This document shows, piece by piece, positions 53,090-64,000 of a stretch of 64,000 nt of DNA (the first letter of the stretch is position 1; each line of letters opens with the position of its first letter). Source of the DNA: Tretioscincus oriximinensis (taxonomy: Eukaryota > Chordata > Lepidosauria > Squamata > Gymnophthalmidae); NCBI GenBank assembly GCA_022410635.1, contig JAJVDF010000162.1, positions 1,123,034-1,187,033 of the forward strand, in the 5' to 3' direction. A program made the position numbers and the translations under genes. The notes beneath the pieces were generated by a model. That model saw only the letters and a program-made list of their open reading frames with translations, was not told the DNA's origin and did no database searches.

Positions 53090-53607
53090 TTCAGCCTTGA
53101 AAGGAGACGTTTGAGGGGTGATCTGATTGAAGTGTACAAAATCATGCATGGGATCGACAGAGTGAATAGAGAAAAAATGTTTTCTCTATCACACAACACA
53201 AGGACCAGAGGGCACTCCTTGAAACTGATGGGTAGAAAAGTGAGAACAGACAAAGGAAAGTATTTTTTCACCCAGAGGGTCATCGGCCTGTGGAATTTAC
53301 TTCCTGAAGAGGTAGTAGTAGCCAACAGCTTGGATAGTTTCAAGACAGGACTAGACAGGTTTATGGACACTAANGGTATAAATGGATACTAAGATAGTTG
53401 TCTGGATGTAGCCTCCGGGATGGAGCAACAGGCAGGACTTTTGAAATACCATTTGCAGGGAGTCACGAACAGGAGCAGCATATTTTGCTTTCCTCTGTTC
53501 NGNCTGCCCAGGTGNATCTGGTGGGCCTCTGTGTGACACAGAATGCTGGACTNGATGGGCTGTGGCCTGATCCAGGATGGCTCTTCTTATGTTCTTATGT
53601 TCTTATG
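53090..53607 (+). repeat. CR1-type LINE 3' end inside foldback element
   Basis: The plus-strand frame reads RGDLIEVYKIMHGIDRVNRE, then KVRTDKGKYFFTQRVIGLWN and LLPEEVVVANSLDSFKTGLD, the end of the CR1/L2-type RT protein. The 3' UTR follows and ends in three TTCTTATG units. It is 5'-truncated and very close to the copy at 59786-60494. Confidence 0.9.
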
Positions 53608-53737
53608 AGGGGTTGAAAACCCCGTTTTGGAGGCCTCCCAGTTTTTTCTGAGGAAATTTTTTTTCAAAAAAAGGTTTGTTGTTGAAAAAGTTTTTGTTTT
53701 TTTAATTTTTTTTTTCCTCAGAAAAAAACAGGAGGCA

Positions 53738-54295
53738 TGAAGATAAATATTTATTTGATCAATTGGTTATGGCTGCAGAGGCAGTCATAACCTTAGGATG
53801 GAAGGACGCAACAAAATTGACATTTCATAATTGGTCCCATTACATATCGGAGCAGTTAATGGGTGATCACGTGATCGAGAAACTCGATATAAATACGAAG
53901 GCCAAGAAGATCTGGCAGAAAAATTGGGCAAAATTAATTATATATATATACAAAGTAACCGTTGGGGAGGACCCGAACTCCTGGCAACCATTAAATTGAT
54001 CCTTAGGAATTAATTATTTGTTCAAGTATGTGAAAATTACTGTTCCTCTCATGGGGGGAGGGTGGGGCCTTCGTTATGTTGGNTTTTTTTTTCCTCTTTA
54101 TTCTGTTTTTTGTAAGCAAAAATACCACATGTTGATTTAATTAGGAATTGTTAATTAGTGAAATAACTAACGAAGTGGTATGTAAAATCCAATTTATTAT
54201 GTATATTATTACTGTTTTGTTTTTGATATGTTTTGTTTTTTTGTGGGGTTTTTTTGTGAAAAACTCAATAATATATATATATGTATATATATATG

Positions 54296-54342
<47 letters not shown>
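53738..54342 (+). repeat. L1-like LINE 3' end with 18-bp target duplication
   Basis: The insertion is bounded by perfect copies of AGAAAAAAACAGGAGGCA at 53720-53737 and 54343-54360. It encodes a C-terminal fragment (VMAAEAVITLGWKDATKLTF ... WQKNWAKL ... WQPLN) of the vertebrate L1 ORF2 pattern, then a GGGGGGAGGGTGGGGCC-like 3' UTR block. It ends in a long TA/GTAT repeat instead of a plain poly(A). Confidence 0.75.
54268..54342. repeat. TA-rich microsatellite tail
   Basis: These TA units with TATG variants form the 3' tail of the L1-like insertion. Open frames of Ile/Tyr repeats across it are artefacts. Confidence 0.9.
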
Positions 54343-54344
<2 letters not shown>

Positions 54345-54829
54345 AAAAAAACAGGAGGCACCCCAAAAATGGGTTTTCAATACACACACGCCAACAGGGG
54401 TCATCTGGTCAGCCTACTTGAGGCCCCATTGGTTGGCTCCTCCAGCCTCACCCCCTCCCAACTTGGGAATGAGGAAGTCACGCCCCTGCCCAGGCCTGCT
54501 CTTCCCCCTCCCTCTGGGATAAAACAGTAAGCATAAAACAAAATACAAACCTTTAAAACAGGCAAATGCCACACGATGCACCCCAGGGGGTTTAGTCATG
54601 TTTTCTTGCCTGTTCTCTGACGCCGTTCAAGTGTCACACTGAGCGCTGAGCTCTCACCCACAGAGTGCAGCACTGTAAAGGAGGCCATTATGGGGGAAGT
54701 CCTTCCAAAGAGGGCAGACCCAGGTGCCCTGCTTCCTCACTCATGCCAAGCACAGCTTCGCTTCCAGCATTTTTTCGGATGCATGGCGAAGCCTAGTGGA
54801 CCCTCCATCAACGCATATGATTGGGCAGT

Positions 54830-55160
54830 GAAGATGACGCACACAGTCTCAGTTTACAAAAGCTCCACTGCGTCTGAAGAACAGATCTCAGGCCCTGTTC
54901 ACACTGGGCATTATTTAAGGTTACATCTCAAAATGGGGTCTGCCATAGTCTGCATTAGCACCATTCCAAGATATATCCTAGAATAATCTTCAGTGTAGAC
55001 GGGGGGGTTGTTTGCAAAAGCCCTATTGCGTCGGGAGACGTAGGCTTAGTCTATGAATGCTCCTTGCATCTGAGAAATAGACTTAGTCTACAAAAAGTCT
55101 ATTGCATTGGAATAAGTTGACAGTTTATGAAAGCTCCACTGCATCTGAAGAAGGCAAGCA
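54830..55160. repeat. MITE and foldback-family fragments
   Basis: This stretch contains TACAAAAGCTCCACTGCGTC and CTGAAGAACAGATCTCAGG (foldback-type), then GTTCACACTGGGCATTATTT and AAGATATATCCTAGAATAA (palindromic MITE type), then further foldback scraps to 55160. Confidence 0.45.
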
Positions 55161-55743
55161 GGATTGAGATGTGTATTTTATTTTGAGTTCACCTCTTTAG
55201 TTGAAGCCTCTGGCTGAAGGAATAACATCCTCTCTCATACAATCTCTGTCATTATTTTTAGTCATTCTATTTTAGCCATCTTGATAATTATTTATTGTGA
55301 TCTGCCCCGAGATAAAATGAAAGCAGGTTCACAAAAAATGATCATTTGGTAGAAAGAGAGGTATCCCACACTGAATTACGGCAGCTAGTCAGCGAATAAG
55401 TTCCAGTTTCTACATTCCTTCCCACCTTTGATAATACATGAGAACAAAGATTGGGAAAAGACTGGTACAACTTTACGGGTAGTCTTCTGTCTTTACTTTT
55501 CAATTATTGTAAAGATCTACCTTTGAATAACACTTTGGACCCTCTTCTGCTGTAACCTGGAATTTATTATGTCTGACTCTTGAGAAAGGCTAGTCAACTA
55601 ACATAATAATTAATTAAATAATTGTCCATGCAATTGTCTGCCCGCTGTTGTCAAGGTCAACAAATGTTTTCTTTCCTAGAGACAAAGCTCCGAATAGGTA
55701 TTTCACTAGGACAGCAAGAAACCAAAGTGTAACAGAGACTTAC

Positions 55744-55869
55744 CAAGCCCCACCAAAGTGCGTCTGCATAGGTATCAAAGTGCTCATTTTCTCCTTTCTC
55801 AGCCAAGTACACTAGGAATGAGGCTAAAATAAGGCAGAGGAAACCGATGTACCAGGCAGTGATCAGCTC
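55744..55869 (-). CDS. KCNQ2: KCNQ2 exon 5: S5 and pore turret
   Basis: This 126-nt phase-0 exon of 42 codons starts [15 protein letters not shown] (S5) and ends [12 protein letters not shown] (pore helix). The Trp in ITAW corresponds to Trp236 of human Kv7.2, the residue known to be required for retigabine-type opener binding. The turret reads [11 protein letters not shown]; human has Asp where this copy has Glu. The acceptor is CTTCTCCCAAAG| and the donor TTG|GTAAGTCT. Confidence 0.97.
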
Positions 55870-56377
55870 CTTTGGGAGAAGGAATATGATGGAATCATCA
55901 GCTCTGAAATCCACATATCAGTGTTTCATAAAGTAACAACAGATTGATTACCAAATAGGAGTTAGTGAACAATCATAATGAGGTCAATAAGAAGTGTAGT
56001 GAATTCCGTTTTGAAGATTTGATAGAGCACTTTAATCAGCAGAAAGTTAATTATACTTTCCATTTTCCCCCAGTCTTAACTTCCATGTCCCAATGGGCTC
56101 CTTTTTGCCATGAGCTGTCCTTGACCTTTGTTTTTCGAGTATATCAGCCTACCATACAAACATTCTTCCACATATGAGGATTATCTTAAATCAGCTTATG
56201 GAAGTAATCTAAAGTGATTTTTCTGGCTGCGGTATTTACGGAATTTAAACATCTCTATCACTGAGTCTTATTTGAGAATATTATAAGACTTTAGCCTGCT
56301 GTCTATATTGTAGCACAAGCAATGGTGGACCTTGTCCGAGGCATGCCATAGCCTGCAACAGCATGTTACAAAATCAT

Positions 56378-56500
56378 AAAACCATAGAATTGAAATGGAG
56401 TGCCATGGCGAACAGGCCCAACCCCTTGCTCAGGGCACAGGATTCACCAAAGCATCCTACACAGATGCTGCCCAGCCACCACTTGAAGTAGCCACCACTT
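56378..56500 (-). repeat. CR1 LINE 3' end
   Basis: This is a minus-strand copy of the classic CR1 end: CATAGAATTGAAATGGAGTG, CCAACCCCTTGCTCAGGGCA and CACCACTTGAAGTAGCC are recognisable. Confidence 0.7.
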
Positions 56501-56830
56501 GTGCTAGAACAAAAATGTGGGTGTAGGTTCTGCCTTAGCTTGCCGCCTGAGGGAGCAGCCTGTCTGCAAAGGCAAGCGAGGGTGTGTCCGAGTGTTACCA
56601 GTGGGGATTGGCCTGGAACAGGCATTACTATCCTCCATTGCCTCAGAGTAGGCAGCGGTAGCTCCGATGGCAGCCCTTCTCCCCACCCCCCCACCCCCGG
56701 TACGGCAGTTCTCTGGCAGGTCGCATGGGGCAACCTCAGATGATACGCGATTCCATCGGCTTATGCCAGAATGTGTGTTGGCGAGGGTGGACTTTGTTCA
56801 GTCCTGTCCAATCACCACCACTGGAGTTGA

Positions 56831-57592
56831 GGAACATAAGAACATAAGAAGAGCCATACTGGATCAAGCCACAGCTCATCTAGTCCAGCCTTCTGTCTCA
56901 CACAGAGGCCCACCAGATGCACCTGGGCAGTCCGAACAGAGGAAAGCAAAATATGCACCTGTTCATGACTCCCTACAAATGGTATTTCAGAAGTCGTGCC
57001 TGTTGCTCCATCCTGGAGGCAACATCCAGACATCCATCCTAGTACCCATTTATACCCTTGGTGTCCATAAACCTGTCGAGTCCTGTCTTGAAACTATCCA
57101 AGCTGTTAGCTACCACTACCTCTTAAGGAAGTAAATTCCACAGGCCAATGACCCTTTGGGTGAAAAAATGCTTTCCTTTGTCTGTTCTCTCTTTTCTACC
57201 CATCAGTTTTAAGGAGTGCCCTCTGGTCCTAGTGTTGCGTGATAGAGAAAACATTTTTTTCTCTATTCACCCTATCCATGCCATGTATGATTTTGTGCAC
57301 TTCAATCAGATCACCTCTCAAATGTCGCCTTTCAAGGCTGAAGAGGCCCAGACGTTGCAGCCAGACTTCATAAGGGAGGTGCTCCAGACCCTTGATCATT
57401 CTTGTTGTCCTTTTCTGCACCTTCTCTAGTTTCACAATATCCCTCTTGAGATGAGGTGACCAGAATTGAACACAGTATTCCAAATGTGGCCTCACCACAT
57501 ATTTATAAAGACTTGTTTTCGATTCCTTTCCTAATTATCCCCAACATGGAATTTGCCTTTTTTGCTGCTGCTGTACACTGGGTTGACATCTT
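56831..57592 (-). repeat. CR1-type LINE 3' portion with RT C-terminus
   Basis: This is one of the longest CR1 copies here. The minus-strand frame reads MVRPHLEYCVQFWSPHLKRD, then KVQKRTTRMIKGLEHLPYEV and RLGLFSLERRHLRGDLIEVH, then loses frame and passes into the 3' UTR, whose terminus (CATAAGAACATAAGAA on the plus strand) shows the 8-bp repeat. Confidence 0.9.
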
Positions 57593-58843
57593 GTGACAAC
57601 TTAACTTCCCCTCCTTCATCAAATCCACTTTATTAAAAGAAAGTACAGGCCAAACAAAGAATGCTTAATACAAGTTTACATGGAGGTAACAGAAAGGGTA
57701 AATTGCTTCCATTGTGGTATCTAATTGTATTTAAAGTCACACACTCACCCCATCAGCGTTTTCAGCAACTACACATACACACTGCTATCAACAGACTAAT
57801 ATGATAGCAGAGTATGCCCAGGTAGTCAGGTAACCTATGTGGTGATGTTCAGGTGTAGAGCAGATAAACCGGGAAGGGGAGTCACCACACATGCTCTAAT
57901 AGAAACGCTGCCATAAGCTGCCTGGCCATCCACCCAACATGGTGGAGAGGACAGCCTCCATTGCCTGACCCAAGTCTGCTGCTGCCAAGAAAACCACAGT
58001 GCCAACAGCTTCCTCCTCTTGCTTTCCTAAATTCAACTTTTGTGGGCTTTCCACTACTTTTTTATATAATCTAGAAGAAGATGCAGTACAGAAGGGACCA
58101 TAGTCCCAATCTGCATCACTACAGTTAACAATAGTAACAGATTATATTTCCATATATAATCTGGAATAAGATGAAGTGAGGAAAGGACCTTAGTCTTCTT
58201 CAGGGTCTCATTACTCAATACCCTAGTTCAGGTCTGTGAGGCCTCAGTCATCATTCTGTCTGCATTAAATGGTGAATGATTCAGATCAAGGCACCTCTGA
58301 TCTGAATCATTTGTAAATGGCAATATAGGTAGATGTCAATGGAGTAGCATGAACTTGTCTAGCATTCAGAACCACTTTCATTATGTAACGATAGGAAGCA
58401 ACTTATTTCCCCACTAAAATTTTGGACTATTTCCAGGCATTATTGGCTTTACTCTTCATAAATGATCTGAAAAAAGAACTCAAGGAGAAGCCAAGGTTGT
58501 GCTCTGCAGTCACTAAAGATGTAGAAGGACCAGGGGACTATAAATATTTAGTTTTATTTCACTGCAGCAAAGGACAAATCCCTAGGGATCTTTTTAGCAA
58601 TTTGCAAAGTGTATCTGCTCGTATCCAAAATAAATCCACGACTATTCTGAACTTGGAATGAATGCTACATTTTTAAAATAAACCTATTTTGAATACCATG
58701 AGGCAGCAGCAATAATTTTGCCATAGGGCTCGGAAATAAAGCAGAGCATCACCGCTTTGGCTCTCCTATAGATCACAATGCAATTTGTCTTCAGCATAAT
58801 TGACAAAATTTTGCAAGAAAATACTTCTAAATAACCATTTGAC

Positions 58844-59324
58844 ATTTGAGAGGTAATCTGCTTGAAGTGTACAAAATTGTGCAGAGGATGGATTGGGTGA
58901 ATAGAGGAAAAATGTTTTCTCTATCACACAACACTAGGATCAGAGGGCCCTCCTTGAAACTGATGGAAAGAAGAGTGAGAACGAAGGAAAGTATTTTTTC
59001 ATCCAGAGGGTCATCGGCCTGTGGAATTGACTTCCTGAAGAGGTGGTGGTAGCTAACAGCTTGGATAACTTCAAGACAGGACTAGACAGGTTTATGGACA
59101 CCAAGGGTATAAATGGATACTAGGATGGATGTCTAGATGCTGCCTCCAGGATGGAGCAACAGGCAGGACTCCAGAAATGCCATTTGCAGGGAGTCATGTA
59201 CAGGTGCATATTTTGCGTTCCTCTGTTCTGACTGCCAGGTACATCTGGTGGGCTTCTGTGAGACAAAATGCTGGTCTAGATGGGCTCTGGCCCAATCCAG
59301 TATGGCTCTTCTTGTGTTCTTATG
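58844..59324 (+). repeat. CR1-type LINE 3' end
   Basis: This plus-strand copy starts in the RT end (LEVYKIVQRMDWVNRGKMFS) and ends CTTGTGTTCTTATG. It is more diverged than the copies at 53090 and 59786. Confidence 0.85.
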
Positions 59325-59785
59325 TAACCATGAGGCCTTTCTGCACTCACCTCTGGTGTGCAACTTAGTTCTCTTCTGAGACTCTTTCATCTACATTCTA
59401 GTCAAACCAAAGTGCCTCTCTGTGATGCTAGTCAGTAATGGTATAAAATCCAAAACTCGTACAGAGGAAAAAAATTCTCATATGCCCCTGGCTCGCCGAC
59501 TCATTTGTTTCCAGCCACACCGACACCTTTTGGCCACATGATTTCTATCCCTGCCATCACTACAACGGCATCGCGGAAATGACATCAGTTGTGGACAGGG
59601 AATCAGATGTCATGCGGCCCAAAAGGGCTGGGTTGGGGGTGGGGCCAGAAACAAATGGGCGGGGCCTGGGCAGGAAGCAGGGTGCCAGAATTACATCAGG
59701 CGATGGGAAGGCTGAGTGGGAGGGAGAATATGCGAAATTTGGCATTTCTTTCTCATATGGGAGAGCGGACTAGCCAAAGGAATTG

Positions 59786-60494
59786 AAAACAAGTCAGCAA
59801 ATGTTGTTTTGCCTCTTTATAAATCTGTGGTGAGGCCACATTTGGAATACTGTGTTCAATTCTGGTCACCACATCTCAAGAGGGACATTTTGGAACTGGA
59901 GAAGGTGCAGAAAAGGGCAACAAAAATGATCAAGGGTCTGGAGCACCTCCCTTACGAAGCAAGGCTGCAACGTCTGGGCCTCTTCAGCCTTGAAAGGAGA
60001 CGTTTGAGGGGTGATCTGATTGAAGTGTACAAAATCATGCATGGGATCGACAGGGTGAATAGAGAAAAAATGTTTTCTCTATCACACAACGCAAGGACCA
60101 GAGGGCACTCCTTAAAACTGTTGGGTAGAAAAGTGAGAACAGACAAAGGAAAGTATTTTTTCACCCAGAGGGTCATTGGCCTGTGGAATTTACTTCCTGA
60201 AGAGGTAGTAGTAGCCAACAGCTTGGATAGTTCCAAGACAGGACTAGATAGGTTTATGGACACTAAGGGTATAAATGGATACTAGGATAGTTGTCTGGAT
60301 GTCGGCTCCCGGATGGAGCAACAGGCAGGACTCTTGAAATACCATTTGCAGGGAGTCATGAACAGCATATTTTGCTTTCCTCTGTTCGGACTGTCCAGGT
60401 GCATCTGGTGGGCCTCTGTGTGACACAGAATGCTGGACTTGATGGGCTGTGGCCTGATCCAGTATGGCTCTTCTTATGTTCTTATGTTCTTATA
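59786..60494 (+). repeat. CR1-type LINE 3' portion with open RT C-terminus
   Basis: The plus-strand frame is open from before 59786 to 60285. It covers NVVLPLYKSVVRPHLEYCVQ, ELEKVQKRATKMIKGLEHLP, LGLFSLERRRLRGDLIEVYK and ends FMDTKGINGY. The 3' UTR ends at 60494 with TTCTTATG repeats. An intact frame of this length suggests a relatively young copy. Confidence 0.92.
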
Positions 60495-60938
60495 GGGTTT
60501 TGTGCGATTTCCCATCACTGCTGACGGCATCCTCCATTTGCACAAGATAGAGCCACAAAATGGCCTCTCGAAATAATTGTAGATTACGACTCATCCTGGT
60601 AGAACGTGTGGCATCTACCAGGTTTGGGGCCTGTCTGTTGGTGACAGGCCTAAGGTTTGTATGTTTATTCCTGATGGTTAAGCCAGAGGGGAGGAGGGAG
60701 GCGGAGCCCAAGACAAGACGAGTGCCCAATCAGGAGGCAGGCTGGGCCTATAAAGCTAGGCCTGCCCACTGGTTGAGGCCCTTCTTCTGTAAGACTTGGA
60801 GCGTGTGGGAATTCTGAGTGGGAAGGGGACATCTTAAGATATCCTGGCCTGTGGGGAGCAGGATTGAGAGGCGCAATAGGCCTAGAGTGAGCAGCCTGGC
60901 AGTGAGGTCCTGTGTGATTGGAGACTCACAGGCTTAGG

Positions 60939-61443
60939 NNNNNNNNNNNNNNNNNNNNNNNNNNNNNNNNNNNNNNNNNNNNNNNNNNNNNNNNNNNNNN
61001 NNNNNNNNNNNNNNNNNNNNNNNNNNNNNNNNNNNNNNNNNNNNNNNNNNNNNNNNNNNNNNNNNNNNNNNNNNNNNNNNNNNNNNNNNNNNNNNNNNNN
61101 NNNNNNNNNNNNNNNNNNNNNNNNNNNNNNNNNNNNNNNNNNNNNNNNNNNNNNNNNNNNNNNNNNNNNNNNNNNNNNNNNNNNNNNNNNNNNNNNNNNN
61201 NNNNNNNNNNNNNNNNNNNNNNNNNNNNNNNNNNNNNNNNNNNNNNNNNNNNNNNNNNNNNNNNNNNNNNNNNNNNNNNNNNNNNNNNNNNNNNNNNNNN
61301 NNNNNNNNNNNNNNNNNNNNNNNNNNNNNNNNNNNNNNNNNNNNNNNNNNNNNNNNNNNNNNNNNNNNNNNNNNNNNNNNNNNNNNNNNNNNNNNNNNNN
61401 NNNNNNNNNNNNNNNNNNNNNNNNNNNNNNNNNNNNNNNNNNN
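60939..61443. other. Assembly gap (505 N)
   Basis: This run of N has no sequence. It is flanked on the right by a C homopolymer and lies between two CR1 copies. Open frames drawn through it are meaningless. Confidence 1.
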
Positions 61444-61502
61444 CCCCCCCCCAATATGTCTAGTGGTGTACAAGCCTCCTGTCTCACACGTCTTAAGTCA
61501 GG

Positions 61503-61722
61503 GTGCAACATGTGGGCCTCTTCAGCCTCGAAAGGCGACGTTTGAGAGGTGATCTGATTGAAGTGTACAAAATCATGCAAGGGATGGACAGGATGAATAG
61601 GGGAAAAATGTTTTCTCTATCACACAACACTAGGACCAGAGGGCCCTCCTTGAAACTGATGGGTAGAAAAGTGAGAACAGACAAAGGAAAGTATTTTTTT
61701 CACCCAGAGGGTCATCGCTCTG
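61503..61722 (+). repeat. CR1-type LINE fragment, truncated at both ends
   Basis: The frame reads HVGLFSLERRRLRGDLIEVY, MQGMDRMNRGKMFSLSHNTR and KVRTDKGKYFF, then ends abruptly about 255 bp from exon 4 without the 3' UTR. It may be truncated by rearrangement. Confidence 0.8.
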
Positions 61723-61969
61723 GGGCAGTTTTTCTTTCAGACTTTACAAAATGGAGGCTGCTAAATCAGATAATATGCGGAGGCTATTTAATCAGCAGTA
61801 AAGACCTTTGGAGCATGTGGAATGCTGGACTCGCATAGTTCTGTGGGGCAGACAGAAGTTAAAACCACCTCCAAAGCACAGGAAATAGAACGGGGAGATC
61901 GATCCTGAGTCAGGGTGCTGGATTGAATGGACTGTGCCCTGATGAAGCAGTCTCCCTCTGAGGATTTTA

Positions 61970-62326
<357 letters not shown>

Positions 62327-62462
62327 TCATGGTTCTTAGTTGTAGTTCTGCCTGTGTTTCTATGATTTTTTTTCACAATGACAAGGGCTTATTATAAAGG
62401 TTTGGGTGCCCAGCAGGTTCTCTGAGCTAAAGCAGGACTGGCAGTAGCTGTACCTCAAATGG

Positions 62463-62690
62463 TAGCCAGTTTAGTGCAGCGGTTAGAGTGTTGGATTCCT
62501 CTCTGGTCATTTCTGAGTTTAATTCTACACTCTTCCATGAAGCCAGCTGGGTCGTTTTGGGCCAATTGCAGTTCTTTGGAACCCTCTCAGCCCCACCTAC
62601 TTCACAGAACATATGTTGTGGAGAAAGCAACAAAAGCTATGTGCCTTTGGGTGCAGGGTGGGATATAAGTACAAACAAATAAATGTGAGG
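62463..62690 (+). repeat. tRNA-derived SINE
   Basis: This full plus-strand copy shows AGTGCAGCGGTTAGAGTGTT (A box), GAGTTTAATTCTAC (worn B box), CCAGCTGGGTCGTTTTGGGC, then AACAAAAGCTATGTGCC and an AAATAAATG tail. Confidence 0.8.
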
Positions 62691-63589
62691 AGGTCCACAA
62701 GGGAGGGAGCTGCTGTTGCTGCCACCTACTGCTGGCAGCAGGGTCTGCTGGGATGTGTAGTTCAAGCACTGGGCAGCCTCCTGCATCCAGTCCTACAAAC
62801 TACAGCTCCCAGCCTGCACCACAGGTAGCCCTACTTGTACAGGAGGGAGGGAAGATACCCTTTTTTTCCTTTTTTGTTTTAAGCCAGTCATCCAGAGAGC
62901 GAAAGAAGGAAGGAAAAGAGTGGGGGCAGGAGAAGGGCGAGCTTTGTGCTCTACCCAGGGAGGGGGAAAGTCTAGCAAAGGGTGCGGGTAAATAAGGAAT
63001 CGCTGCGCACACCAGAACTTGGTTTCTGCCTTAATGCTTCACCAGAAGACGCCCGTGGACCCATCTAAAGGAAGCCACAATTAGATCTTTGAGCATCAAC
63101 TGCAGAAGAGACACGGGCCACCATGCCTAGACCATCTGCAGCCTCCGAAGAGATTTCAAGGGCAACCTTGGGTCCCACATTAATCCATGCAGTGCTCATT
63201 AGAGGAGGCGGCACTTGAAGTCCTGGAAGCAATTAAAGTAATTATGAGGTTTCCTCCCTCTTCTTGCTCCTCCACACAGCTGTTCTAAAAATACCTCTCT
63301 TCCCTAGCCAAATGCAGAATATTACTAATGGTTCAAGAGAACATCACACACGACTGTTAGTCCAAAATGTAGGTCTCGGCATCTTTAAACCTTCTATTCT
63401 TCAATCAAATATATATTTGTTCTTCAATATTTTGCAGTTTTTTTTAAAAAAATGAAAAATTCAGATTTTTAAATGAAGCCCAGAATCTGCAAATAATAGG
63501 AACTATAACCAAACACGGATTCTTTATTCAGCTATAACTGAATATTCTGGAATAACACATTTTTGCATTTACTTTATTGGAAATACCTA

Positions 63590-63850
63590 AAGCTCTTTCT
63601 GCACTAGGCTTTATTTGAGATACATCTTGACATAGGCACTTACCATCTGCATGATATTACATATCCAGGAAAGCCCCATTGGCCCCAAAATAAAACCTAG
63701 TGCAGAAAGGGCCTCAGTAAATAATCTCAGTCCAGTCAAGGCAGGCTGCAGCCATTCAGGTTCTGCACACTGGATCTGTTCTAGCAGCATAACCACAATG
63801 GAAAAAGATGCAGCCACATTTTTCCATGCTTTCCTTACACTAGTACGCCC
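63590..63850. mobile_element. Palindromic MITE copy
   Basis: The left end is AGCTCTTTCTGCACTAGGCT. AAACCTAGTGCAGAAAGGGC at 63695-63714 closes the first inverted pair, and a further half copy may follow to about 63850. Confidence 0.55.
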
Positions 63851-64000
63851 TAACTGCCATACAGTTTGGCAGCACCCACCCCATATTAATAATGACTAAT
63901 ACAGGATTCTCTTTTGGGGGAGTAAGTCAAGCAAACTTGATTTATTCTTTTCCATTTTTATAACATATTCATAATACAACCTCTTGATAATTTACCCCAT

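Larger units (their letters stand above)
53049..54417. mobile_element. Foldback element carrying two retrotransposon insertions
   Basis: The left end GTAGGCTGACCAGATGACCC and the right end GGGTCATCTGGTCAGCCTAC are exact inverses. TTGA lies outside both ends. Inner arms (GGTTGAAAACCCCGTTTTGG and CATTTTTGGGGTGCCTCC-like sequence, CTCAGAAAAAAAC) pair across the whole element. Removing the CR1 piece (53090-53607) and the L1-like piece (53738-54342 with its target repeat) leaves an element of roughly 230 bp. Confidence 0.8.

Noticed and set aside
54141..54530. Ile/Tyr-rich open frames
   Set aside because: They are the TA-repeat tail of the L1-like insertion.
60882..61580. Long frames made mostly of unknown residues
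   Set aside because: They run through the 505-bp N gap and have no information.

Overview
This is a stretch of vertebrate nuclear DNA from inside one large gene. On the minus strand it carries eleven exons of KCNQ2, the neuronal M-current potassium channel Kv7.2, running 5' to 3' from high to low coordinates. In human numbering they correspond to exons 4-14, from segment S3/S4 to the C-terminal helix C. All were read directly from the sequence: each is flanked by splice signals, the codon phases join without a break, and the peptides match Kv7.2 better than Kv7.3, Kv7.4 or Kv7.5 at diagnostic sites (for example [13 protein letters not shown] in the filter exon). The 5' exons (1-3) lie above position 64000 and the last exons lie below position 1. 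No other protein-coding gene is supported. Most open frames in the window are chance frames, simple-sequence frames or retrotransposon debris.

The repeats suggest a sauropsid, most likely a squamate reptile. There are many CR1/L2-type LINE 3' ends with 8-bp terminal repeats of the TTCTTATG type, tRNA-derived SINEs with A and B boxes of the kind common in lizards, L1-like tails, and many small DNA transposons (Tigger/pogo-like with TA duplications, hAT-like, and foldback elements). No primate- or rodent-type Alu/L1 sequence is seen. Species cannot be told from the sequence. Isolated single N bases and one 505-bp gap (60939-61443) are assembly features.

Layout from high to low coordinates: intron 3 (from 64000 down), exon 4 (61979-62154, S3-S4), intron 4 rich in CR1 copies, exon 5 (55744-55869, S5 and turret), intron 5 with nested transposons and a repeat-free candidate regulatory block, exon 6 (48735-48845, selectivity filter and S6), exon 7 (47642-47737, S6 end and helix A), exon 8 (46059-46153), the 30-nt cassette exon 9 (35059-35088), exon 10 (27124-27192), the 54-nt cassette exon with a Cys cluster (13734-13787), exon 12 (5964-6187), exon 13 (3080-3191), exon 14 (2070-2201), and the start of intron 14 down to position 1.

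Points deserving a second look: both in-frame cassette exons are preserved; the 30-nt exon for the KDPPPEPSPS segment of human Kv7.2 could not be found; exon 14 ends at a GC rather than GT donor; a CA repeat sits 13 nt past the exon 13 donor; and several transposon-in-transposon insertions are resolved to the base, including an L1-like insertion with a perfect 18-bp target duplication inside a foldback element.
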